Source of the DNA: Spirochaetia bacterium
Lineage (GTDB): Bacteria; Spirochaetota; Spirochaetia; DTKZ01
Length of the DNA stretch: 11,659 nt
NCBI GenBank assembly: GCA_031270615.1
Contig: JAISXE010000159.1
Location: forward strand, 1 to 11,659
Direction: 5' to 3'
The notes beneath the pieces were generated by a model. The model was not told the DNA's origin, made no database searches, and saw only the letters and a program-made list of their open reading frames with translations. A program made the translations under genes and the position numbers. The first letter of the stretch is position 1; every line of letters starts with the position of its first letter. Below are positions 1-8,000 of the stretch, one piece after another.

Positions 1-202
1 AATGGGGAGGGGCCGCCGGAGGGGTACCCGTTTTTTCCCGCAGCCAGGCCCTGCGTGTTCATACTACCAGCCCGCCCTGGGACAGCCCTCCTTTGCATCC
101 CCTTTGGCTGAATAGTTACAAAACAATTTCTTTAATCCATAACCCCGCTGAAATTAGCTATCCTATGGTATAACGCCTTATTATATATGAAATCAGCAAA
201 AC

Positions 203-230
203 ATAGGCATCCTAACGTTATCTTGCCTAT
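203..230. repeat. 7-bp hairpin with palindromic loop
   Basis: ATAGGCA at 203-209 is the exact reverse complement of TGCCTAT at 224-230, with a 14-nt loop that contains the palindrome TAACGTTA at 213-220. Two further short complementary pairs overlap it: CCTATG at 162-167 with CATAGG at 202-207, and ATAACG at 170-175 with CGTTAT at 216-221. These two cross each other in a pseudoknot-like order. Each is short, and AT-rich DNA produces such matches by chance, so function is unproven. Confidence 0.4.
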
Positions 231-237
231 AATTTAT

Positions 238-262
238 TAAGTCCTTGTAATGCAAGGACTTA
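238..262. repeat. Perfect 10-bp hairpin
   Basis: TAAGTCCTTG at 238-247 and CAAGGACTTA at 253-262 are perfect reverse complements around a 5-nt loop (TAATG). It lies about 110 nt beyond the stop of the minus-strand gene ending at 372, so it could act as a 3' RNA-stabilising hairpin or weak terminator for that gene. In neither direction is it followed by a clean T-run; on the minus strand the following bases are merely AT-rich. It could equally be a protein-binding dyad. Confidence 0.5.
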
Positions 263-299
263 GAACATAAGCAGCCTAAAAATAGCGGAGTTGGCGGTT

Positions 300-345
300 A
301 AATTCTTTGTCCCTCTTGTCCGTCTTCTTCGGTGGGGTCAGTGGT
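300..345. repeat. Possible degenerate 9-10 nt periodic repeat
   Basis: The tract reads as loosely repeated units on the plus strand (TTTGTCCCTC, TTGTCCGTC, TTCTTCGGTGG). It resembles, from memory, the degenerate GTGTCC-type intergenic repeats seen in many environmental bacterial genomes. It lies immediately beyond the 3' end of a minus-strand gene. A similar tract is found at 10144-10174, near the 3' end of the other minus-strand gene. The resemblance is impressionistic and was not tested against any database. Confidence 0.25.
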
Positions 346-371
346 CCCTCTTCCCCTTTGATACGGTTTTT

Positions 372-1610
372 TTATTCGAGCCGTTGGAGTTCTTCCATCC
401 TGATCTGCAAGTCGCGGCCGCGGCGGGCCATATCGATTGTCTCCTGCGCGGGCACATAGTCGGGATCGATTTCAAGGGCCTTCTCGCAGTAGGCTATGGA
501 CTGGGAAATGTCCCCCTTCGCGTAGAAATCGACCCCCGCCAGATACAGCTCCGTGGCCCTCTGGTAGCGCTCCTCCCTGCCGTTGTCCCCAAGATTGATC
601 TTCATCGCAACGCTGAAACGGTCAAGGTTTGAAAGCTGCGTCGTCATATCCAGCGTGTAGTTGACCACGAGGCTGAAATCGTCCATGCCGACGAGGCTGC
701 CCACGGAGACGCGGGGGTTGCCGCCCTTGATAAGGAACCCCGCCTGCACGGAAAAAAAATCAGTCAGGCTCAGGCTGCTCCCCAAAGCCCCGCCCGGTTT
801 TTCCGCAGGGTAGTCCTTCTGGTTGAAAGAAAACGGCACATTGACATCAAGGGCCAGCAGCCAGGGCCGGAAAAAGGAATACGCTATTCCCGTGGTAAGC
901 GACATGGGCAGGGGTTCCCCCATGACGCTGGGACCCAGGTTTTTTATCGTCATGCCGAAAGCCGCGTTTTTGTCCCGCGAATAGTAAGGCTTCATAAAAT
1001 CGAAACGGGTCAGCATGCCCACATCGGCCATCACGCCGAAAGCCGACTGGCCCACGGCGATATTTTCGGAAACGTGGCGGTAGGCCGCCTTGAGGTTCGC
1101 CCCCAGGGAAACGCCGCTGAAATAGTAATCCGCGAAAAAGTTCCTCGAGACATTCGCAATGGCGATTGTCTCGGAGTAGTACCCCGTGGAAGTCCTCTCG
1201 CCCCAGTAGTTATAGCCGGTAAACGGCACATAGAGGAATTTTCCCGCAAAGGCGTAGCCCCACCTGTCCTCGCGGTTGGCATAGACGATGCCCTCGATAT
1301 TGGTATCCGCTATCCAGTTGTTATGCATCACCGAAAGCTCCGTGTACCTCATCATCGCCGAAGCCGCCGGGTTCGCATCGAAAAAACTCGAATCCCTCGC
1401 GACCGCGGTGTAGGCCGTCCCCATGCCCTCGTACTCGCCGCCCAGCGGAATCGTCAGTATAGGAAAAACGGTCATCCCGGTGTTGGGATCCTGCAAAAAC
1501 TCAAAATCCTCCGCCACGTCCGCGTAAACATCGTTGAAGTCCGCCGCAAAAAGAGGAAACGAAACTGTCAGAACCAGCAGGAAAAGCAAACCTGCCCGAG
1601 GCCGCGCCAT
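372..1610 (-). CDS. UPF0164/PorV-like outer-membrane barrel protein with TPR tail
   Basis: A 412-residue exported protein of the UPF0164 kind known from treponemes, related in pattern to FadL/PorV-type outer-membrane beta-barrels; substrate unknown. Residues 1-22 form a signal peptide (MARPR, then a hydrophobic run ending PLFA). Residues 57-84 carry the family hallmark GGxYEGMGTAYTA, then a D and NPAAS. The middle (about 85-340) alternates aromatic and polar residues as in beta-strands. Residues about 347-412 are helical and contain one clear TPR unit (GDISQSIAYCEKALEIDPDY), probably periplasmic. The ATG at 1610 is preferred because it starts directly at the signal peptide, with GGAG 12 nt upstream (1623-1626 on the plus strand). 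A TTG at 1634 would add eight residues. The gene is divergent from the large plus-strand cluster and appears monocistronic here. Family assignment is fairly firm; transport function is inference. Confidence 0.85.
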   Translation of the reverse strand: MARPRAGLLFLLVLTVSFPLFAADFNDVYADVAEDFEFLQDPNTGMTVFPILTIPLGGEYEGMGTAYTAVARDSSFFDANPAASAMMRYTELSVMHNNWIADTNIEGIVYANREDRWGYAFAGKFLYVPFTGYNYWGERTSTGYYSETIAIANVSRNFFADYYFSGVSLGANLKAAYRHVSENIAVGQSAFGVMADVGMLTRFDFMKPYYSRDKNAAFGMTIKNLGPSVMGEPLPMSLTTGIAYSFFRPWLLALDVNVPFSFNQKDYPAEKPGGALGSSLSLTDFFSVQAGFLIKGGNPRVSVGSLVGMDDFSLVVNYTLDMTTQLSNLDRFSVAMKINLGDNGREERYQRATELYLAGVDFYAKGDISQSIAYCEKALEIDPDYVPAQETIDMARRGRDLQIRMEELQRLE

Positions 1611-1705
1611 GCCTAAAGTATACTCCGTACCCAAAAAATATTCTACAGGAATCCTCCTCCATTATCGGCCGGTTTTGGAAAAAGAAGCGCGGGTTTTTGG
1701 GCGCC

Positions 1706-1724
1706 TTTTTTGCTCCGCAAAAAA
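1706..1724. repeat. Hairpin TTTTTTGC / GCAAAAAA (left edge)
   Basis: TTTTTTGC at 1706-1713 and GCAAAAAA at 1717-1724 are perfect complements with a 3-nt loop. The right half is also the start of the long-range closing arm (1716-1731), so this hairpin and the closing stem cannot form together. The T-run precedes the stem and the A-run follows it on both strands, so this is not an intrinsic terminator in either direction. Confidence 0.5.
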
Positions 1725-1906
1725 CCGGGCTTTCCGGGGGTTCCGCCCCGCGCTCGGCGCGTGGCCGCTGCGCGCCCCTCCAATCCCTGGCGCACCCGCG
1801 GGCTTCCCACTGCCAACAAGTTAAGGTCGCAATCAGCCCGTGGGGCACAAGGGATAGAAGCGGAAATCCTTTTGGCGCAGCCAAAAGATTGGAGCGGATA
1901 GCCCGG

Positions 1907-1936
1907 TTTTTTGCGCCTGGGTGGGGGCGCAAAAAA
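1907..1936. repeat. 11-bp hairpin TTTTTTGCGCC / GGCGCAAAAAA (right edge)
   Basis: Bases 1907-1917 and 1926-1936 are perfect reverse complements around an 8-nt G-rich loop. The left arm overlaps the right arm of the long-range stem (1900-1915), so the two structures compete. As with the left-edge hairpin, the T-run comes first and the A-run last on either strand, which is the wrong way round for an intrinsic terminator. Confidence 0.55.
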
Positions 1937-1985
1937 TGTGCTAAAATGATCAATACGATTGAGAAAAGTAAACGCCGATGCCCTA

Positions 1986-2006
1986 CAGGGGTGTTTTTTC
2001 CCCCTG
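1986..2006. repeat. 6-bp hairpin upstream of operon promoter
   Basis: CAGGGG at 1986-1991 pairs perfectly with CCCCTG at 2001-2006 around a 9-nt T-rich loop. It lies 25 nt upstream of the first TATAAT box. No T-run follows on the plus strand, so a terminator role for that strand is not supported. It might be a regulator-binding dyad for the plus-strand cluster, which is speculation. Confidence 0.35.
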
Positions 2007-2031
2007 ATTTATGCCGATAAATATGATAAAC

Positions 2032-2055
2032 TATAATCAGGTTTAGGGGTATAAT
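2032..2055 (+). promoter_or_regulatory. Two TATAAT boxes before the plus-strand operon
   Basis: Perfect TATAAT hexamers occur at 2032-2037 and 2050-2055, 43 and 25 bases upstream of the GTG start at 2075. With normal spacing, transcription would begin near 2044 or 2062, giving leaders of roughly 31 or 13 nt. The -35 regions at about 17-nt spacing are poor (TTATGC at 2009-2014 for the first, TAAACT at 2027-2032 for the second), so at least one box may depend on an activator or be fortuitous. Confidence 0.45.
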
Positions 2056-2074
2056 TAGGATAGAGATTCGGGAA

Positions 2075-5053
2075 GTGGCAGGAATAGGAAGACGGCTCTG
2101 TATCTATGTGGGGATTCTCGTTTTTTTTGTGGCTGGGGGGGGAAGTCTGTGCGCGGGGGGCAGCCAGGAGGAGGGGCTTGACACGGCCCGGCGGCTTATC
2201 GCGGAGAAGCGCTACAACGAGGCCCTTCTCGTTTTGACCGAGGTCATCCGCGGCGATCCGGAAAAGACCGCCGAGGCGGAGAACCTTATCCGGCAGGTGC
2301 GCCTGTACCGGGAGGCCTACAGCGACCGTTACGAGGAGCTGATCCGCATACTGTACGAGGAGCGCGATGTGGTGCGGGCTTTGGCGCTTGTCCGGGAGCT
2401 TGAGGCCCTGGACCCCAACCCCAACCCCGCCACGGTGGCGGCTTTGGAAAAGGCCAGGGAGTCCGCCCAGTTCATTTACGAGCAGCAGGAATTCGCGCGT
2501 ATCATGGACGCGGCCCTTGCGCTTTTGGGCCAGGGCGAATACTGGCAGGCCTGCGCGATGTACGAAGAGGCCATCGGGCTGGGAAGGGAGCGTTTCGACA
2601 GGGCGGGTTACGGGAATGTCGTGCGCGGCAGGGTGGATGCGGTTATTGATTCGGTGCGGCGGCAGGCGGGGGTTTTCCGCGACACGGAGGCCGCGCAGAG
2701 GCAGGCGCTTGGGGACATACGGGCGGCCGCGCAGGGCTCGGACGCCGCGGCTTTTCAGGCGGCCATCGCGCGCTATGGGGAAATTTTCCGCCCGGTGGCG
2801 CGTTTGGCTGGCGGCTCGCTTTCGGCTGTTTCGCAGTTGCAGGCGCAGAACGATATTGTTTTGGATGACCGGGAGGATATTTTCCTGGCTTATACGGAAA
2901 GGCTTATCGGAGGCCGCCCGAATTCGCGGGAGACCGAGGGGATAAAGGGCGCGGCCCAGAGGGTGCTCGAGTCGGTTTCCGGGCCTGCGGCCGATTTTCT
3001 GTGCGCCAGGGCGGCGCTTCTTTTGGAGGAAGGCCGCGCGGCGGAGGAAAACCGCGAATGGGCCGTGGCTTCGGCGCGCTTCGCGGAGGCGGGCCTCGCT
3101 GCCGGGGAGGCGCGGCGGGTTTTGGATCTGTGGTTCGAGGCGCTTCCCGCGCGGGGCGCGGCTTTGAGCGCGGAGGGCTGGAAGGTCGCGGTTTCGCAGG
3201 CGCCGCTTTTTCTGCGCGTGTCGGCCATGCAGGGCCTGGCGGAAGGCCGTTCCAATCTTGTGGGCCTGCTTGCCGGGGTGGGGCAGGAGGATGTGGCGGG
3301 GCTTGCCGCGTTTGAGGAGCTGGCCGCGTACCGGCGGAACATCGTGCAGGTTTCCATTTCCGTCGATTCCCTGCGGGCCGCCTGGCGGGCTTCCGGCGCG
3401 GTGATCGCGGACAACCCCCTTGCCCCGGAGGACGCGCGGGATGCGATAGGGGTTTTCCGCGGCGATTTGGACGCCTGGGCGGAGCGGATGTCGCAGCTTG
3501 AGGTCAGGACGGTGGACAGGATGGCGGAAGCGCAGCTTGTGCCCATTACGGAGGGGCTTGCCGGGTCCCAGGCGGATTACCGCAGGGGGGTGGAGTTCGC
3601 CACGGGCGTGAGGCAGCAGGCTGAGGGCGAGGCCGAGGCCCGAGTCGCGTTTTACCCGGCGCAGGCCCTTACCGTTTTTGCCGCCCTGCGCGCGCGGCTT
3701 GACGGGCTTGAGGGGCAGACGCGGGGCTATGTGAACACATACTCAAGCGAGGAGTCGCGTTTTACGGGCTATCCCGGCATCGCCCAGAAACTGCGGGACG
3801 CATCGGGCGTTGTGGCGGAAATCCAGGGGCTGCGCTCGCAGATTCCGGCGATGGCGGCCACGGCGCGGGCGAATGTCCTGCAGGCCGAAAGGTACAAGAG
3901 CGAGGGCACGCTGCGCCTGAACGAGACCCAGGCCGCCATCGCCGCGGGCAACTTCGAGGCTGCGCGAAGGGCCATTGCCGCGGCGCGGCAGGGTTTTTCC
4001 AACAGCCTTGCCCTCCAGGACGACGAGGAGCTAAGGTCCCAGAGCGACGAGCGTCTTTTTGCTTTGAACAGCGCCATGATGGAGGCGGAGAACAGGAAGG
4101 TGGTGGCCGAGGTGCGGGCGCTTATCGATCAGGGGAAGAACCTTTATAACAACGGGAGGTACGAGGATGCCGAGGGCGTTCTTTCCCGCGCCCAACTGCG
4201 CTGGCAGACCACGCAGACCGCGGAGGAGCCGGAAATCGCCTACTGGCTCGGGTTCGTGCGCAACGCGCTTTTGGTCAGCTCCATGCGGGAGATCCTGGTA
4301 ACCGATCCCCTGTACACCGAGATGAACCAGCTTCTGAACCTGGCGCGGGAGGACTACACGATGGCCCAGGGGCTTGTCACGGCGGGAAACCGGCGGGAGG
4401 CCCTGGCCCGCCTTTCCAGCGCCGACGAGAAGATCTCCCAGGTCAAAAGGACTTTCCCCTATAACCAGGCCGCGAGCGTGCTTGCCCTGAGGGTGTCCTT
4501 TTTGCGGGACCCCCCGAACAGCAGGCAGTTGTTCCAGACCATGTTCGATTCGGCGGTGGGCAAAATAAACACGGCCCCCGAGGAGACCTACAACGAGCTG
4601 CGGGACCTGCGGCAGATAGACGCGAACTTTCCCGGCCTGAACCAGGCGATTTACGATGTGGAAATACGGCTGGGTATCAGGAGGCCGCCGCCGGACCGCA
4701 GGGCGCTTGCCGAGTCGAAGCGGTTGAGCCAACTGGCCTACGGCACGGTCATGCGCAACGAGACGGGCCAGTTCGACATTGCCCTGGCCCAGGTCAACGA
4801 GGCGCTGAGGCTGGATCCCAACAACTCCCAGGCCATAGAAATAAAGACCCGCTTGCAGGGCATAGGAGGCAGCACCGTTGTGGCTGTCCTGCCGAGCGCC
4901 GCGGAGGAGGATTTTCGCAGGGCCCAGCAGCTTTTTTCCAACCAGAATTACTTTGAGGCCCTTGCCATCGTGCAAAGACTTTTGCAGACTCCCGCGGGCA
5001 GGAATTATCCCCCGCTTGAGGACCTGCGGAGGAGGATAGAATCGCAAATTTGA
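2075..5053 (+). CDS. Large exported alpha-helical TPR-containing protein
   Basis: A 992-residue protein of unknown function. Residues 1-27 form a signal peptide (RR, hydrophobic core, then SLCA). C26 is preceded by G-S-L, which fits a lipobox poorly, so signal peptidase I cleavage after LCA looks likelier than lipidation. The rest is rich in Ala, Arg, Glu and Gln and predicted helical. TPR-like units are visible at about 38-70 (RRLIAEKRYNEALLVLTEVI), 681-715 (NNGRYEDAEGVLSRAQ), 875-930 (QFDIALAQVNEALRLDPNNS) and 940-992 (NQNYFEALAIVQRLL). The GTG start is chosen for the signal peptide; a weak AGGATAGAG lies at 2057-2065. It is first in the cluster and overlaps the receptor gene by 4 bp, suggesting translational coupling and a shared envelope role, perhaps as a periplasmic scaffold or partner of the receptor ectodomain. 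That role is inference. Confidence 0.85.
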   Translation: MAGIGRRLCIYVGILVFFVAGGGSLCAGGSQEEGLDTARRLIAEKRYNEALLVLTEVIRGDPEKTAEAENLIRQVRLYREAYSDRYEELIRILYEERDVVRALALVRELEALDPNPNPATVAALEKARESAQFIYEQQEFARIMDAALALLGQGEYWQACAMYEEAIGLGRERFDRAGYGNVVRGRVDAVIDSVRRQAGVFRDTEAAQRQALGDIRAAAQGSDAAAFQAAIARYGEIFRPVARLAGGSLSAVSQLQAQNDIVLDDREDIFLAYTERLIGGRPNSRETEGIKGAAQRVLESVSGPAADFLCARAALLLEEGRAAEENREWAVASARFAEAGLAAGEARRVLDLWFEALPARGAALSAEGWKVAVSQAPLFLRVSAMQGLAEGRSNLVGLLAGVGQEDVAGLAAFEELAAYRRNIVQVSISVDSLRAAWRASGAVIADNPLAPEDARDAIGVFRGDLDAWAERMSQLEVRTVDRMAEAQLVPITEGLAGSQADYRRGVEFATGVRQQAEGEAEARVAFYPAQALTVFAALRARLDGLEGQTRGYVNTYSSEESRFTGYPGIAQKLRDASGVVAEIQGLRSQIPAMAATARANVLQAERYKSEGTLRLNETQAAIAAGNFEAARRAIAAARQGFSNSLALQDDEELRSQSDERLFALNSAMMEAENRKVVAEVRALIDQGKNLYNNGRYEDAEGVLSRAQLRWQTTQTAEEPEIAYWLGFVRNALLVSSMREILVTDPLYTEMNQLLNLAREDYTMAQGLVTAGNRREALARLSSADEKISQVKRTFPYNQAASVLALRVSFLRDPPNSRQLFQTMFDSAVGKINTAPEETYNELRDLRQIDANFPGLNQAIYDVEIRLGIRRPPPDRRALAESKRLSQLAYGTVMRNETGQFDIALAQVNEALRLDPNNSQAIEIKTRLQGIGGSTVVAVLPSAAEEDFRRAQQLFSNQNYFEALAIVQRLLQTPAGRNYPPLEDLRRRIESQI

Positions 5054-8000
5054 GCGGCGTGCCGAAAGTCCTTCTCGCGGGGCTTCTTCTGTGCATAGGA
5101 TTTTCCTCCCCCCTGTGCGCCCAGATTCTGTACTGGGAGGCCCCGGAAAGGCTCTCGCCTTCCCCCGGCCGGTTTCCCCAGGCGGTTTCCGGCGGCGGGC
5201 TTATGGCTTTCGCGTGGCAGGAAGTCGAGGCCAGGGGAAGCGGGCAGGGGGACAACTATATCTCCATCAGGACGACGCGGGACGGGGAAACCTGGACCAC
5301 GAACCAGCGTTTTGCCGGGCCATACCCGTTTTTTGGCGATGTGAACTCCATCTTTTCCCTTGCCATGGGCGCCGACGGGAGTATTTTCCTTGCCGTCCTG
5401 TCCGGGGCCAACAGTATAGACTTTTTCGTGTCCTCAGACGGGGGGGAAACCTTTTCCAAATCGGACACGAGCTTTCCCCTTACCACGACGGTCGCCCCCC
5501 GCCTTTTCCGGAAAACGGACGGCGGTTTCCTGCTGTTCGTGACGCGGGAGCTGAACGAAATCCTCTCCATTTTTTACGCGCTCTCAAGCGACGGTTCAAA
5601 CTGGTCGGAGTTCCAGCCTTTCGCCCCGGAACCGGAGCTGACTTTGAGCTTCCTGCCCCAGCATACCTCCTTCCAGGGGCGGGAGCATGTCGTGTTCCAG
5701 TCCCTGCGCACGGGCGGCAGCGGTTCCTACCAGCTTTACATGAAGACCAGTCCCGACGGGGGAAGAACCTGGGGGCCGCTCCAGGCCCTGACGCGGTTTT
5801 CCGAAGTCGTGGACGGGAGTCTGACGGAGGCGGGGTCTTTTGACAACCAGCGGCCCCACATCGGCGCGGTGAACGGGAACCTTGCCGTTGTCTGGGAACG
5901 GCGCTACGGCAGAAACGCGAAGCACATTTACTATATGGAAATCGACGCGGCGGGCCGCCTCCTGGGAAGCCCGGAGGCGGTTACCTCCGGGATACGGGCC
6001 GCGAATTTCCCGCAGATCATCCGCTATAACAATACCACCTACCTTTTGTGGTTCGATAACCGGCTGGGTGCCGACCATATCATCCTTGCGCTCAAAAGCG
6101 GCCCTCTATGGGTGGACAGGGACATAAGCCCCATGCCGGGGGTTTCCACCTTTGGCCGGCCGGTAACCAACGGAGACGAATTGTACATCCTGTGGGAGAA
6201 CAGCGTGGATACGCGCTCCCACCTTTACTACCTGAAACCGGACACGACGGTGCGGCCGCCCGAAATAACCCCCGTGAATTTCACCCAGGGCAAAAGGGCC
6301 TCCGGCAACGAGGTGCGCTTCAGATGGGCCAGCCCCCGCGATTCCTCAGGGATAGCGGGCTATACCTACGAGTGGTCCCGCGACCCGCAGCCGCGTCTTG
6401 GCAGCGAAATCACGGCGCTGGAGAATGTGCGCGGCGCCGTTTTTACCGCGGACAAGGACGGCCCCTGGTACTTCCATATAGCGGCGCAGGACTACGCCCG
6501 CAACTGGTCAAAGCCGGCGACCATGGTATACGAGCGGGACACGACGCCTCCGGGGAGCGTTGCCTTTGCCGAGCCGGAAAAAGACGAGCAGGGCTATCTG
6601 GTGTCCAACACCTTCACCCTGTCGTGGGTGCCTCCAACGGGGGACGACATAGCCGGCTATACCTACGCCTTCCAGTACGCGGGCCCGGGGCGGGATGCCC
6701 TGCGCGGAGGCCCCCCCGCCCCGCCGGATCCTCCCAAAACGCTGATGCTCCACGAACCGTCGGTTTCCTTCCAGAATAACGACAATGGCCTGTGGATGCT
6801 TTCCGTGGCGGCCATTGACACGGTGGGCAACATAGGCCCCAAACAGGCGGTGTTCGTAGCCTTGAACAAGTACCGGCCCGTCACCTATATTTCCCTGGTC
6901 CGGGCGGAGAAGGACCTTATGGGCCGCATCCATTTCAGCCTGACGGGCCGGGGCTTCAGCGAGGAGGGCGAGGTTTCGCGTGTCATCCTGGACCGGGACG
7001 GGAACGAGCCCTGGGACTATGTTTTTCGCGGAAACTCCGGGGCCTTCAGCGTCAGCGGCGACAGGAACATCAGCGGCCCCGTGGTTCCCGAGATCCAGAC
7101 AGGCGATTACCATATCGGCGTGATCCATCCCGAACGGGGCCTTGCCTTTGCCCGCAGCATGCTGCATCTGGAGCGCTCTGGAACCATCAAGTTCGGGGAT
7201 TACACGATCTATTACGATCCGCGGCTGGAACCTGTCCGGAAAGCGCCCCTTTTTCTGTCGGGCGAGGTTTTGATGCTGGGGGTTCTCGTTGTGTTCCTCG
7301 GTTTCGCCATGTTTTTCTCCATTGCCAGGATTGGGGAATTGGCAAACGAGGGGCGCAGACTGCGGCTTGAAGCCGTTGCCCTGGTAACGGGGAACACCAT
7401 GCATTGGGTGAAAAAGCAGGAAAGGATGAGGGTTATGAAGAGAAAAGGACTCGGTCTGCGTTTGAAATTCACGTTTTTTATCACGGTACTCGTTATTTCG
7501 GTTGTTCTTCTGGTGTCGGTGCCGCTTGGGGTATATATGTCCGCCAACGACGAGCGCAACCTCGCCTCCGGCTTGTACGAGCGCGCCTCGGTTCTCCTGG
7601 AAAGCCTTGCCACGGGCGCCCGCACATACCTGCCCACGGCAACCGTCCTTGAGCTTATCGTGCTGCCCAGGCAAATATCGGCCATGAACGAGGCCGAGTA
7701 CGCGACGATCACGGGGAGGGGCCAAAACGATATAGCTTCCTATGGGTATGTGTGGGCGTCAAACGATCCCGACATCGTCGGCAAAATCGATACGCAGACC
7801 ATCAACCCCGGCGTCAGCCGCATCAAGGACGATCTTTCCGATCTCACCGACGCCCTTGCCCTGGAAATCAACGAAAAAGCGCGGGCTTCGGTTTCCGACA
7901 TTACCGTGGAAATGGACAAGCTCACCGAGGAAGCCCGCAGCCTTGTTACCAGGAGCGACGCCGTTTCCCAGGCGCGCCTGGCGGATGTCCAGACCGCCAT

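Larger units (their letters stand above)
1..371. other. Gene-free left edge with AT-rich island
   Basis: No convincing coding region is seen in this stretch. Bases 1-100 are GC-rich and contain a T6 run at 31-36 after a G/C-rich segment, which could be the tail of something lying outside the window. Bases about 100-290 are strikingly AT-rich compared with the GC-rich genes around them and carry small perfect inverted repeats, listed separately. A plus-strand TATAAT occurs at 228-233 but no -35 partner or downstream plus-strand gene supports it. The region is downstream of the minus-strand gene ending at 372, so it would hold that gene's transcription end, though no classical stem plus U-tract terminator was recognised. 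Confidence 0.6.
1706..1936 (+). ncRNA. Candidate structured RNA / dispersed palindromic element
   Basis: A perfect 16-bp long-range inverted repeat closes the element: 1716-1731 (CGCAAAAAACCGGGCT) pairs with 1900-1915. Inside lie nested helices. 1795-1804 pairs with 1835-1844 (10 bp, one G-T). 1783-1788 pairs with 1850-1855. 1865-1890 forms an 11-bp hairpin with one bulge and a GCA loop. 1749-1753 pairs with 1757-1761. The purine-rich phrases AGAAGCGGA (1857-1864) and GGAGCGGA (1891-1898) flank the 1865-1890 hairpin like a symmetric internal loop. The plus-strand right end, AGCCCGG then T6, looks like a terminator edge, so plus-strand transcription is favoured; the ends are near-symmetric, so either strand could be copied. 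From memory it resembles structured intergenic elements of Bacteroidetes and spirochaetes (possibly Rfam Flavo-1); this was not checked. Alternatives are a DNA-level REP-like repeat or a regulatory leader. Confidence 0.55.
1611..2074. other. Divergent intergenic region with structured element
   Basis: This 464-bp gap separates the minus-strand barrel gene from the plus-strand cluster. It holds a structured element (1706-1936), a short hairpin (1986-2006) and two TATAAT boxes (2032-2037, 2050-2055), each described separately. Facing the minus-strand gene there are only weak -10-like sequences (GATAAT and TAGAAT read on the minus strand between 1636 and 1667), with no good -35 partners. Open frames crossing this region have no recognisable protein features and are treated as noise. 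Confidence 0.6.

Noticed and set aside
1..97. Minus-strand open frame starting near 97 and running off the left edge
   Set aside because: Only about 30 codons are visible, with Gly/Pro-rich content and no recognisable start region or homology pattern.
1907..1936. Intrinsic terminator at the right-edge hairpin
   Set aside because: The T-run precedes the stem and the A-run follows it on both strands, so no U-tract follows the stem in either transcript.
1501..1953. Minus-strand open frame of about 150 codons across the structured element
   Set aside because: It overlaps the true barrel gene in another frame and runs through the inverted-repeat element; the product looks like translated non-coding sequence.
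2075..2155. Lipoprotein signal on the TPR protein (C26)
   Set aside because: The residues before C26 are G-S-L; Leu at -1 fits a bacterial lipobox poorly, while LCA fits signal peptidase I. Spirochaetal lipoboxes are relaxed, so this is not excluded.
4031..5047. Minus-strand open frame of about 338 codons
   Set aside because: Antisense to the TPR gene, whose own frame shows signal peptide and TPR units; no independent coding evidence.
6508..7725. Minus-strand open frame of about 405 codons
   Set aside because: Shadow of the receptor gene; low-complexity His/Gln/Arg/Gly-rich product without domain pattern or ribosome binding site support.
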